From positions 1-6,763 of the forward strand of contig JAUNRY010000120.1 of assembly GCA_030539475.1 (NCBI GenBank): DNA of 6,763 nt, given 5' to 3'. Below the pieces are notes generated by a model. The model had not been told where the DNA came from and searched no databases. It saw nothing but the letters and a program-made list of their open reading frames with translations. The DNA comes from Bacteroidia bacterium. Its GTDB lineage: Bacteria; Bacteroidota; Bacteroidia; Bacteroidales; Dysgonomonadaceae. This document shows, piece after piece, positions 1 to 6,465 of the stretch (its first letter is position 1; each line of letters starts with the position of its first letter). A program made the position numbers and the translations under genes.

Positions 1-26
1 TACCCAATCCCAAATAATACAAAAAT

Positions 27-737
27 ATGAAGTACAACAGAATTTTACTCAAACTCAGCGGCGAATCGCTCGCCGGAGAAAAAAAACAAGGCGTTGACGC
101 CGTTCGCCTCGAAGAATATGCCGCGCAACTCAAAGACGCCGCCGCAATGGGTGTGCAAATCGGAATCGTTATTGGCGGCGGAAATATTTTTCGCGGGTTG
201 AGCGGCACGCAAAAAGGGTTCGATCGCGTAAAAGGCGATCAAATGGGAATGCTTGCCACCGTTATCAACAGCCTGGCGCTTAGTTCCGCGCTTACATCCA
301 TCGGACAAAAAAACCGCGTTTTTACGGCCATCCGCATGGAGCCCATCGGCGAATTTTATTCCAAATGGAAAGCCATCGAAGCCATGGAGCGCGGCGAAAT
401 TGCCATTCTTGCCGGCGGAACCGGAAGCCCGTTTTTCACCACCGACACCACTTCCGCCTTGCGCGGCATAGAAATTGAAGCCGACGCCATGTTCAAAGGC
501 ACCCGTGTGGACGGTGTTTACACGGCCGATCCCGAAAAAGACCCTTCGGCCACCAAGTTCGACACCATTTCGTTCGACGAAGTTTACGATCGCGGCCTGA
601 AAGTTATGGATCTTACAGCAACAACCATGTGCAAGCAAAACAACCTTTCTATTGTGGTTTTTGATATGGACACCGTGGGCAATCTCCAAAAAGTGCTTTC
701 CGGAGAAAACATCGGAACGTTGGTGCATGCGGGCTAA
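27..737 (+). CDS. pyrH: UMP kinase (uridylate kinase), PyrH
   Basis: Cytoplasmic amino-acid-kinase-fold enzyme that phosphorylates UMP to UDP with ATP, the committed step towards UTP and CTP in bacterial pyrimidine synthesis. At 236 aa it has the normal family length and looks intact. Visible motifs are LLKLSGESLAG near residues 7–17 (phosphate-binding Lys/Gly segment), GGGNIFRG at 50–57, DQMGM at 71–75 followed by the ATVINSLAL helix, and GGTGSPFFTTD at 130–140 (UMP/phosphate loop). VDGVYTADP follows at about 161–169, then the C-terminal DLTATTMCKQNNLSIVVFD stretch typical of PyrH. The ATG at 27 gives the standard MKYNRILLKLSGE start and is preceded by A-rich DNA (caaaaat), not a Shine-Dalgarno sequence. 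In many bacteria rpsB and tsf lie just upstream; here the window begins 26 bp before the gene, so this cannot be seen. A hairpin with a T-run follows the stop. Confidence 0.97.
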   Translation: MKYNRILLKLSGESLAGEKKQGVDAVRLEEYAAQLKDAAAMGVQIGIVIGGGNIFRGLSGTQKGFDRVKGDQMGMLATVINSLALSSALTSIGQKNRVFTAIRMEPIGEFYSKWKAIEAMERGEIAILAGGTGSPFFTTDTTSALRGIEIEADAMFKGTRVDGVYTADPEKDPSATKFDTISFDEVYDRGLKVMDLTATTMCKQNNLSIVVFDMDTVGNLQKVLSGENIGTLVHAG

Positions 738-743
738 GCATCA

Positions 744-770
744 GCCGGTTTAGAACCGGCAGGTGTTTTT
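744..770 (+). terminator. Possible intrinsic terminator or attenuator after pyrH
   Basis: Seven base pairs GCCGGTT (744–750) and AACCGGC (754–760) enclose a 3-nt loop (or five pairs with a 7-nt loop). A GTTTTT run ends at 770. The element lies 7 bp past the pyrH stop. The T-run starts five bases after the stem, which is less tight than a textbook terminator, so partial read-through into frr is plausible. Confidence 0.5.
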
Positions 771-794
771 ACACGTTTATTCAACTATTTTCAC

Positions 795-802
795 TATTTT
801 TG
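795..802 (+). promoter_or_regulatory. Candidate Bacteroidota -7 promoter element for frr
   Basis: TATTTTTG matches the Bacteroidota -7 consensus TAnnTTTG and lies 23 bp before the frr ATG, downstream of the putative pyrH terminator. No good -33 TTG element is present at the usual 19–21 bp spacing, since only TTTA at 776–779 is nearby. The match may be chance in T-rich DNA. Confidence 0.3.
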
Positions 803-825
803 TTCCGAACATCAATAAAATAAAT

Positions 826-1383
826 ATGGACATTACAACAATCAGACAAGATGCCGAGGAAAAAATGCAAATGACATTGGAGTTCCTCGAAGAAACTTTT
901 GCCCGAATCCGCGCCGGAAGAGCCAATGTGCGTATTCTCGACGGAATTCGTGTGGAATATTACGGCAGCCAGGTTCCTTTATCGAACGTATCGTCTATTT
1001 CTACGCCCGATGCAAAAACCATCATGGTTCAACCGTGGGAGAAAAATATGCTCAGGGTGGTGGAAAAAGCAATCATGGATTCCGATGTGGGCATTACGCC
1101 CGAAAATAACGGCGAAGTTATCCGCCTGGGAATTCCTCCGCTCACCGAAGAACGCCGCAGGCAATTGGTAAAACAAACCAAGCAGGAAGCGGAAGATGCA
1201 AAGATAAGCATCCGAAGCTCGCGCCGCGAAGGCATGGATGAGGTGAAAAAAGCCGTGAAAGACGGACTGCCCGAAGACATGGGCAAGGACGGCGAAAACG
1301 AACTTCAGAAACTTCACGACAAATACATCAAAAAAATTGATGAGATGTTTGCCGAAAAAGAAAAAGAAATCTTAACGGTGTAA
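826..1383 (+). CDS. frr: Ribosome recycling factor
   Basis: With EF-G, this factor splits the post-termination 70S ribosome so that the subunits can be reused. It acts in the cytoplasm on the 50S subunit near the P site. From the ATG at 826 the product is 185 aa, the usual RRF length, and begins MDITTIRQDAEEKM. The frame stays open upstream to an ATG at 763, but those 21 extra residues are unlike any RRF and overlap the hairpin tail, so 826 is preferred. The whole protein fits the two-domain RRF fold. The long helix of domain I carries FARIRAGRANVRILDGI. The beta-rich domain II contains VEYYGSQVPLSNVSSIS and the IMVQPWEKNMLRVVEKAI segment. The return helices carry RLGIPPLTEERRRQLVKQ and the Arg-rich ISIRSSRREGMDEVKK. 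An A-rich leader (aaaataaat) replaces a Shine-Dalgarno sequence. The rsgA reading frame starts directly after its stop codon. Confidence 0.97.
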   Translation: MDITTIRQDAEEKMQMTLEFLEETFARIRAGRANVRILDGIRVEYYGSQVPLSNVSSISTPDAKTIMVQPWEKNMLRVVEKAIMDSDVGITPENNGEVIRLGIPPLTEERRRQLVKQTKQEAEDAKISIRSSRREGMDEVKKAVKDGLPEDMGKDGENELQKLHDKYIKKIDEMFAEKEKEILTV

Positions 1384-2367
1384 ATGACGCAAGGCGAAGG
1401 GCAAGAAGCAAAGCTCTCGCTCCCCTTTGGGGGGAGCCGGAGAGGGGTTGGTTTGGTAATAAAAAACACCGGAAACCTTTACACTGTGCGCATCGGTAAC
1501 GGCTCCGATATCGTGTGCGCGGCAAAGGGGAGTTTTCGCCTCAAAGGAATCCGCAGCACCAGTCCGGTTGTGGTGGGCGATATTGTGAAAATCGACATCA
1601 ATCCCGACGGCTCCGCGTACATTACCCACATTGAAGACCGCAAAAACTACATTGTGCGCCGGGCGTCCAATCTTTCCAAGCATTCGCACATCCTGGCTGC
1701 CAATATAGATTTGGCGCTGCTTTGCATAACCGTTCGTTTTCCCGAAACCACCACGGTATTTATCGATCGGTTTTTGGTTACCGCGGAAGCTTACAGCGTG
1801 CCCGTGCATCTCGTTTTCAATAAAACAGACCTCTACGATACCGATGATGCCGAATACGTGGAGAGTTTAATACACCTGTATTCCACCGTGGGGTATGCGT
1901 GTTTAAAAACTTCGGCCGCCACAGGCGAGGGAATGGAGGAAATCCGAAAACTCGTGCAAGGGAAAATTACACTGCTGGCAGGACATTCGGGGGTGGAAAA
2001 ATCGAGTATCATAAACGCGTTGCAAAAAGACTCGGTACAAAAAGTAGGAAAAATATCCGATTACCACAGCAAAGGAATGCACACCACCACTTTTTCGGAA
2101 ATGGTGGAGCTTGATGCCGGCGGGTTTGTTATAGATACGCCGGGCATCAAAGGTTTCGGTACCATAGATATGGACACGGCAGAGGTTTCGCACTATTTCC
2201 CCGAAATTTTTAAGATTTCGTCGAAATGCAAATTTCACAATTGCCTGCATCTCAACGAACCCGGTTGCGCCGTGCTCAAAGCAGTGGAAGACCGCTACAT
2301 AAGCCAAAGCCGTTACCAATCGTACCTGAATATTCTGGAAGATGTGGACGAGGGAAAATACCGGTAA
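1384..2367 (+). CDS. rsgA: Ribosome small-subunit-dependent GTPase A (RsgA/YjeQ/EngC), with an altered P-loop
   Basis: Circularly permuted GTPase that checks late 30S subunit maturation. The order seen is an OB-fold domain (about 24–95), G4 NKTD (146–149), G5 SAA (177–179), G1 (200–207), G2 threonines (234–236) and G3 DTPG (251–254). A zinc domain follows with Cys282, Cys287, His289 and Cys295 in CKFHNCLHLNEPGC. Two oddities stand out. First, G1 reads GHSGVEKSS: the Gly normally preceding the P-loop Lys is Glu205, which should hurt phosphate binding. Second, residues 1 to about 23 are not RsgA-like and are encoded by a G/C palindrome; homology begins at GLVIKNTG (23–30), where relatives have their N-terminus. 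The ATG at 1384 follows the frr stop with no gap (TAAATG). A TTG at 1453 is the only plausible alternative start near the homology boundary and would give about 304 aa. The rest of the frame is intact. The family call is secure; GTPase activity is uncertain. Confidence 0.93.
   Translation: MTQGEGQEAKLSLPFGGSRRGVGLVIKNTGNLYTVRIGNGSDIVCAAKGSFRLKGIRSTSPVVVGDIVKIDINPDGSAYITHIEDRKNYIVRRASNLSKHSHILAANIDLALLCITVRFPETTTVFIDRFLVTAEAYSVPVHLVFNKTDLYDTDDAEYVESLIHLYSTVGYACLKTSAATGEGMEEIRKLVQGKITLLAGHSGVEKSSIINALQKDSVQKVGKISDYHSKGMHTTTFSEMVELDAGGFVIDTPGIKGFGTIDMDTAEVSHYFPEIFKISSKCKFHNCLHLNEPGCAVLKAVEDRYISQSRYQSYLNILEDVDEGKYR
1414..1444. repeat. G/C-rich palindromic repeat element inside the 5' end of rsgA
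   Basis: CTCTC (1414–1418) plus GCTCCCC (1419–1425) pair with GGGGAGC (1431–1437) and GAGAG (1440–1444). The loop is TTTGG and there is a 2-nt CG bulge. The wording (CTCCCCTTTGGGG… then GGAGAGGGGTTGG) resembles short palindromic repeats I know from intergenic DNA of many Bacteroidota genomes. Here it is translated in frame as roughly KLSLPFGGSRRGVG. Only one copy is in this window, so repeat status rests on recall and not on a second copy. Confidence 0.6.
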
Positions 2368-2448
2368 ATTACCGGGTGCTTCGAGTTCCAACTTGCAGGA
2401 TCGAAATTAGCAGCGCCCAACTATCAACCTGATTACAACCCAACAGTT

Positions 2449-3867
2449 ATGAACAGTGTTTTAATTTTCATTCTTGAAATTTTGTACGCATTAACCATCA
2501 TCAGCGTGGTTATCGTGGTAATTTCTGAGAACCGGAATCCCATTAAAACGCTGTCGTGGGTGATGGTGCTTGTGTTTCTTCCGTTTGTGGGGTTGATTTG
2601 GTACCTCACTTTCGGGCAGGACTTCACCAAAAAGCAAATCATCACCAAGCGGATGTACAGCAAGCTCAAGAAACGTCCGTTAGACGAAATCGGTACACTC
2701 GAAGAGGTGGCGTATCCGAAGGAGCACGCGAGTTTAATCCGCTTGTTGAAAAACCTCGACAATACGCCCCTGCTCGGCGGAAACAACGTGCAATTGTTTA
2801 CCCGTGGCGACGAAAAATTAGAACGCCTGCTTATCGATATTGAAAATGCCAAGGAACACATTCACGTGGAATATTACGCGTTCGAAAACGACGCAATAGG
2901 TGCAAAAGTAAGAAACGCGCTTATTCAAAAATCGCTCCAAGGTGTGGAGGTTCGCGTTATTTACGATAGTTTCGGTTCCCGAAAAGCAAAAAAAGGTTTT
3001 TTTGAGGAATTTCGCAAAGCCGGCATTGAAGTGGAGCCTTTCCTGAAATTGGCGCTCCCGAAGTTGACATCGAGGCTGAATTTTCGCAACCACCGCAAAA
3101 TGGTAATCATTGACGGGCGCATCGGTTACGTGGGCGGCATGAACATTGCCGACCGCTACATCGATGGCTTCCAGTGGGGAATTTGGCGCGATACGCACGC
3201 ACGCATCGAGGGAAAAGGCGTTCAGGGGTTGCAGTCTATTTTTCTTATCGATTGGTTTTTTGTGAGCCAAACGCTCATCACCTCCCGAAAGTATTTCCCC
3301 GAGCTTCCCGCGTTCGGAAACATAGCCATGCAAACCGTTAACAGCGGCCCGCTCAGAGAAGAACGGGAGATTTCCCACGGTATTTTGCAAGCCATTTACG
3401 ACGCGCAAAAAAGTATTTTCATACAAACGCCGTATTTTGTTCCGCCCGAATCGTTGCTTCAGGCATTGCAGGCGGCTGCCGTGCGGGGGCTGGATGTGCG
3501 GGTTATGATACCCAAAAGGTCCGACGTGAGGCTGGTGCATTTGGCCACCTTGTCGTTTTTGAAAGAGGTGTTGCAGTCGGGAATAAAAGTTTACCTCTAC
3601 GAAAAAGGTTTTTTACATTCCAAAATGATGGTTTTCGACGATTCGCTCACGCTGATCGGGTCGGTAAATTTCGATTCGCGCAGTTTTGAGCATAATTTCG
3701 AGGTGGAGGCCTTTATATATGATTGCAATGTGGCCAAAAAGGCCATCGATATTTTTGTTGAAGACCAACGATTTTCGCAAATTATTTCTTCCCGTGAATG
3801 GATGAAAAGGCCGCAAGTGCTTCGTTTCTTCGAGTCGCTGATGCGGTTGTTCGCGCCGTTGTTATAA
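2449..3867 (+). CDS. cls: Cardiolipin synthase (bacterial ClsA-type, phospholipase D superfamily)
   Basis: Membrane-bound enzyme that condenses two phosphatidylglycerol molecules into cardiolipin and glycerol. The 472-aa length is typical of the ClsA type. Two N-terminal hydrophobic segments (about residues 3–25 and 35–54, separated by ENRNPIKTLSW) form the usual membrane anchor. FGQDFTKK then leads into the cytoplasmic part. Two phospholipase D domains follow. The first HKD motif is HRKMVIID with His215, Lys217 and Asp222, then GYVGGMNIADRY. The second is HSKMMVFD with His390, Lys392 and Asp397, then LIGSVNFDSRS. Both catalytic sets are complete. The QTPYFVPPESLLQAL segment at about 336–350 and the FEHNFEVEAFIYD tail are also characteristic. 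The ATG at 2449 begins the first membrane segment. The gene is 81 bp from rsgA, with no terminator or Shine-Dalgarno sequence seen between them. Confidence 0.95.
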   Translation: MNSVLIFILEILYALTIISVVIVVISENRNPIKTLSWVMVLVFLPFVGLIWYLTFGQDFTKKQIITKRMYSKLKKRPLDEIGTLEEVAYPKEHASLIRLLKNLDNTPLLGGNNVQLFTRGDEKLERLLIDIENAKEHIHVEYYAFENDAIGAKVRNALIQKSLQGVEVRVIYDSFGSRKAKKGFFEEFRKAGIEVEPFLKLALPKLTSRLNFRNHRKMVIIDGRIGYVGGMNIADRYIDGFQWGIWRDTHARIEGKGVQGLQSIFLIDWFFVSQTLITSRKYFPELPAFGNIAMQTVNSGPLREEREISHGILQAIYDAQKSIFIQTPYFVPPESLLQALQAAAVRGLDVRVMIPKRSDVRLVHLATLSFLKEVLQSGIKVYLYEKGFLHSKMMVFDDSLTLIGSVNFDSRSFEHNFEVEAFIYDCNVAKKAIDIFVEDQRFSQIISSREWMKRPQVLRFFESLMRLFAPLL

Positions 3868-3871
3868 TTAA

Positions 3872-3890
3872 TTCACGATTCACAGTTCAC
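3872..3890. repeat. Three heptad TTCAC direct repeats
   Basis: TTCACGA, TTCACAG and TTCAC(GG) recur every 7 bp immediately downstream of the cls stop. Their function is unknown. They could be slippage-generated low-complexity DNA or a protein-binding array; nothing in the window decides between these. Confidence 0.55.
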
Positions 3891-3944
3891 GGTGTTGGAT
3901 TTTAATGAAAATCTTATTGAAACAAGTTAAATACAAAACTAACA

Positions 3945-3973
3945 GCTAATTGCCAAGAGCCAATTGCCAAAGA
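3945..3973. repeat. Imperfect tandem duplication upstream of aroK
   Basis: GCTAATTGCCAAGA (3945–3958) is followed directly by GCCAATTGCCAAAGA (3959–3973). The two units differ by one substitution and one inserted base. The second unit ends one base before the aroK ATG, so it occupies the ribosome-loading region. No Shine-Dalgarno sequence is present. Confidence 0.65.
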
Positions 3974-3974
3974 T

Positions 3975-4505
3975 ATGATCAGAATTTATTTAATCGGCTA
4001 CATGGGAGTGGGTAAAACTACGGTAGGAAAAAAACTGGCTAAATTTTTCGGTATAAACTTTATCGATCTGGATAAATTTATCGAAAGCAAGTACCACAAA
4101 ACCGTGCCCGAAATATTTGCCGAGCGGGGCGAAAAAGAATTCCGATTGATTGAACAAAAAGCGCTGCTGCAAGTTTCAGAGATAGAAGACGTGGTGATTT
4201 CTACCGGCGGCGGCGCCCCGTGTTTTTTCGATAATATGCAACTGATGAACCAGACGGGCATAACCGTTTATATTCAGGCAGAACCGGAGGAACTGGCAGC
4301 CCGGTTGCGCGCGTCGAAGAACGTGCGGCCGATTGTTGCCGGAAAAACCGGCGACGAACTGCTGACGTTCATCACCGCGCACTTACGCGAACGCGAAGTG
4401 TTTTACAACCGGGCAACTATTGTTTTTAAAACAGACCGGTTGATAACGAAAGAACACGTTCACGTAACGGTTGAAGGCATTGCAAAGCAAATTTCTAACA
4501 TTTAA
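3975..4505 (+). CDS. aroK: Shikimate kinase
   Basis: Cytoplasmic P-loop (NMP-kinase-fold) enzyme that phosphorylates shikimate at the 3-hydroxyl with ATP, on the way to chorismate and the aromatic amino acids. At 176 aa it is full length. Walker A is GYMGVGKT (residues 8–15). Shikimate-contact positions fit the family: Asp33 in DLDKFIE, Arg57 in KEFRLIEQ and the Gly triplet 78–80 in ISTGGGAPC. The lid carries Arg118 in NVRPIV, and LRERE (about 137–141) supplies a further Arg. The ATG at 3975 places IYLIGYMG at the N-terminus as expected. The Ald-like gene begins 13 bp after the stop, so the two are probably cotranscribed, though no pathway link between them is obvious. Confidence 0.96.
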   Translation: MIRIYLIGYMGVGKTTVGKKLAKFFGINFIDLDKFIESKYHKTVPEIFAERGEKEFRLIEQKALLQVSEIEDVVISTGGGAPCFFDNMQLMNQTGITVYIQAEPEELAARLRASKNVRPIVAGKTGDELLTFITAHLREREVFYNRATIVFKTDRLITKEHVHVTVEGIAKQISNI

Positions 4506-4518
4506 TTTCTCCGGCATT

Positions 4519-5724
4519 ATGTACGAATCCCTAAGAAGCACGCAGTTTATTGTTCGGGAATTACTGCTGCAAGTTGATAAACAAAGTGTGTCGCTGATTA
4601 TCGGTATTCCCAAGGAAAATCAGCACGTGGAAAAACGGCTCGCCATCACGCCCGAAACAACCGCTTTGTTGGTTGACGCCGGCTATCGGGTGCTGGTGGA
4701 AGCAGATGCCGGGTTAACCATCAATTATTCCAACCGGTATTACGCCGATTCGGGCGCAGAAATTGTGGAATCGAAAGCTGAAGTTTTTCAAGCGGATATC
4801 ATCCTGAAAATTTTGCCTCCCACACCCCAGGAAATAGCGCTGATGAAGCCGCGAAGCAGCATTTTTTCTTTTCTGCAATTGCATTTAATAGCGTCTTCCA
4901 CCATAGAATTAATGGCCGAGAAACGCATCAACGCGCTGGCCTACGAACTGATTAACGACGACAACCAAACATCTCCTTTTGTAACCGCTATCAGCGAAAT
5001 TGAGGGGGCCTGTTCCATTTCCGTGGCTTCTGAGTTGCTTAGCAACGCGCACGGCGGCAAAGGTATTTTGCTGGGCGGGGTTCCCGGTATTTCGCCCACC
5101 GAAGTAGTAATTATTGGTGCGGGAGTTGCCGGAACCGTTGCCGCACGCGCCGCGCTTGCTTTGGGGGCGGCAATAAAAATTTTTGATAACGACATCAGTA
5201 AACTGCGGAAAATTCAGCACGAGTTGGGGCGTACCGTTTTTACTTCAACCTTGCAGCCCAACGTGTTGCGCAACGTGTTCCGGTCTGCCGATGTGGTCAT
5301 CGGCGCCATGCAGTACGTGAACAAAACGCATTTCTACCGCATCTCCACCGATTTGATACGTGAAATGAAGAAAGGCTCGCTCATTATCGATTTGCGCATG
5401 TCGCAGGGAGGATGTTTTGAAACTACCATGGAGGCTTGCCTGCCCAATCATCCCCAGGTTTTTGAGCGATTCGGCGTCCTGCATTTCTGCGAATTGAGCG
5501 TGAGTTCGCGCGTGGCTCGCACGGCATCCATTGCGTTGAGCAATATTTTTATTTCTATGTTCACCGCCATGGCAGATTCCGGTGGAGTGGGGCAGTTTGC
5601 CCGTTTCGACAGGGGCTTTGCCGGAGGTTTTTACATGTTTTCCGGAAAGATGGTGAATGCTTACGTGGGCAACCATTTTAATATGCCGGTGAGCGATATC
5701 GGATTGTTTTTGCCGGGACTGTGA
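4519..5724 (+). CDS. Alanine dehydrogenase / PNT-family NAD(P)-dependent oxidoreductase with a diverged active site
   Basis: Member of the alanine dehydrogenase / transhydrogenase-alpha family. Classical members reversibly deaminate L-alanine to pyruvate with NAD. From the ATG at 4519 it is 401 aa, with a Bacteroidota-style leader before GIPKE (29–33). Visible features are Arg40 in KRLAITPE, Lys97 in DIILKILPP, the FSFLQL segment (116–121), SELLSNAHGGKG (171–182), the Rossmann loop GAGVAG (200–205) and Asp223 in IFDN. SQGGCFET (295–302) and SSRVARTAS near the C-terminus are also clear. The fold and NAD site look intact. However, where relatives read S/A-I-D-Q-G-G, this protein reads RMSQGG, so the active-site Asp is Ser295. 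The later CVPNIPSR block reads CELSVSSR. Substrate or activity may therefore differ, and I give no gene symbol. An in-frame ATG at 4471 would overlap aroK by 35 bp and add 16 unfamiliar residues, so 4519 is preferred. Confidence 0.87.
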   Translation: MYESLRSTQFIVRELLLQVDKQSVSLIIGIPKENQHVEKRLAITPETTALLVDAGYRVLVEADAGLTINYSNRYYADSGAEIVESKAEVFQADIILKILPPTPQEIALMKPRSSIFSFLQLHLIASSTIELMAEKRINALAYELINDDNQTSPFVTAISEIEGACSISVASELLSNAHGGKGILLGGVPGISPTEVVIIGAGVAGTVAARAALALGAAIKIFDNDISKLRKIQHELGRTVFTSTLQPNVLRNVFRSADVVIGAMQYVNKTHFYRISTDLIREMKKGSLIIDLRMSQGGCFETTMEACLPNHPQVFERFGVLHFCELSVSSRVARTASIALSNIFISMFTAMADSGGVGQFARFDRGFAGGFYMFSGKMVNAYVGNHFNMPVSDIGLFLPGL

Positions 5725-5733
5725 TTGGGACGT

Positions 5734-5773
5734 GGCGACTGGGCGACTGAGCGATGGGGCGACGGTGCGAAAA
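5734..5773. repeat. Degenerate 8-bp tandem repeat between convergent genes
   Basis: Five consecutive octamers are seen: GGCGACTG, GGCGACTG, AGCGATGG, GGCGACGG and TGCGAAAA. The first two are identical and the GCGA core is kept in all five. They lie between the Ald-like stop (5724) and the convergent phosphatase stop (5802). No function is evident; replication slippage is the simplest origin. Confidence 0.7.
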
Positions 5774-5801
5774 GGAAACTGATCCTTTATATCACAAAGA
5801 G

Positions 5802-6290
5802 TTACAGTTCCTTTGCCAGTTTTATCCATTGGAAGCGGGCGTTTTTCGGCGATATGTCTTTCCATGTGGAGGCGTCAAATTCCATGTGCACTACCGATGC
5901 GGTTGGCAGGTTATCGAGTTTTAACCCGAAATAATTAACCAGATCGGTCAATCCCGGATTATGCCCTATCAATAAACAGGTGTTAACCTCGGCATGGATG
6001 TTGGCAATGCTTCTCATAATCTCTCCGGTTTCTGCCAAGTACAGCTCTTTACCGGCTTCAATCTTCTCTTGCGGATAACTTAGGCTTATGGCTGCCAACG
6101 TGGCGGTTTCCATGGCTCTTTTTGCCGAAGAGGTCAGTATCAATTCCGGTTTTCCGCATTCTTCCAGCAGAAAACGTCCCATTTCGGCGGCGTTTTTTTT
6201 ACCCCTTTCGTTCAACGGGCGATCGTAATCGTTCAAATATTCGCTGTCCCACGCCGATTTTCCGTGGCGCATTATTAGTAATTTTTTCAT
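5802..6290 (-). CDS. SixA-like histidine phosphatase (phosphoglycerate mutase superfamily, branch 1)
   Basis: Small cytoplasmic phosphatase of the histidine phosphatase superfamily. E. coli SixA dephosphorylates phosphohistidine on signalling proteins, but the substrate here is not inferable. The 162-aa product starts MKKLLIMRHGKSAW, with the RHG motif (Arg8, His9, Gly10) at the very N-terminus as in SixA. Other hallmarks are DRPLNERGKKNA (23–34), the LTSSAKRAMETA segment (52–63) carrying the second catalytic Arg, an acidic LYLAETGE stretch (83–90), and GHNPGLTDL (109–117) with the second catalytic His110. All key residues are present and the length is normal for a single-domain SixA. The frame extends 10 codons upstream to an ATG at 6320, but starting at 6290 puts the first beta strand at the N-terminus as in relatives. 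The gene converges on the Ald-like gene. It is not in an operon with the next minus-strand gene, because a strong terminator separates them. Confidence 0.88.
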   Translation of the reverse strand: MKKLLIMRHGKSAWDSEYLNDYDRPLNERGKKNAAEMGRFLLEECGKPELILTSSAKRAMETATLAAISLSYPQEKIEAGKELYLAETGEIMRSIANIHAEVNTCLLIGHNPGLTDLVNYFGLKLDNLPTASVVHMEFDASTWKDISPKNARFQWIKLAKEL

Positions 6291-6465
6291 CTGTTCTGTT
6301 ATTTTACAATGTTCAACCAAGCCTGTTTCCGATTATATCAAGCATGGGAATAACTGTTTTTCTTTCCCAGTGCCTGGCAGCTAAAACAAGCGGTGCACAT
6401 ACGAAGAACGGAAATTATGCCCGTTTTGTTTAAATGGGGCTATTATATGGTGGAATTAATTAGCT

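Noticed and set aside
45..728. 227-codon open frame antisense to pyrH
   Set aside because: It lies wholly inside a well-supported gene on the other strand. It has the His/Phe/Gly-rich composition expected from reading codons antisense and no recognisable motif.
763..825. Upstream in-frame ATG extending frr by 21 residues
   Set aside because: The extra residues are hydrophobic and unlike any RRF N-terminus. They overlap the hairpin's T-run and the candidate promoter. The ATG at 826 gives the normal 185-aa protein.
5771..5788. AAAGGA/TCCTTT hairpin between the convergent genes as a bidirectional terminator
   Set aside because: The stem has only six mostly A/T pairs with a 6-nt loop, and no T-run follows on either strand. 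It is too weak to call.
5245..5865. 206-codon minus-strand frame across the end of the Ald-like gene
   Set aside because: It overlaps the conserved C-terminus of the Ald-like protein and the end of the phosphatase gene in another register. Its composition is His/Gln/Ser-rich with no domain.
6345..6369. TGGGAA/TTCCCA inverted repeat upstream of the phosphatase gene
   Set aside because: The 6-bp arms are separated by 13 nt, with no T-run and no symmetry beyond the arms. This is within chance expectation.
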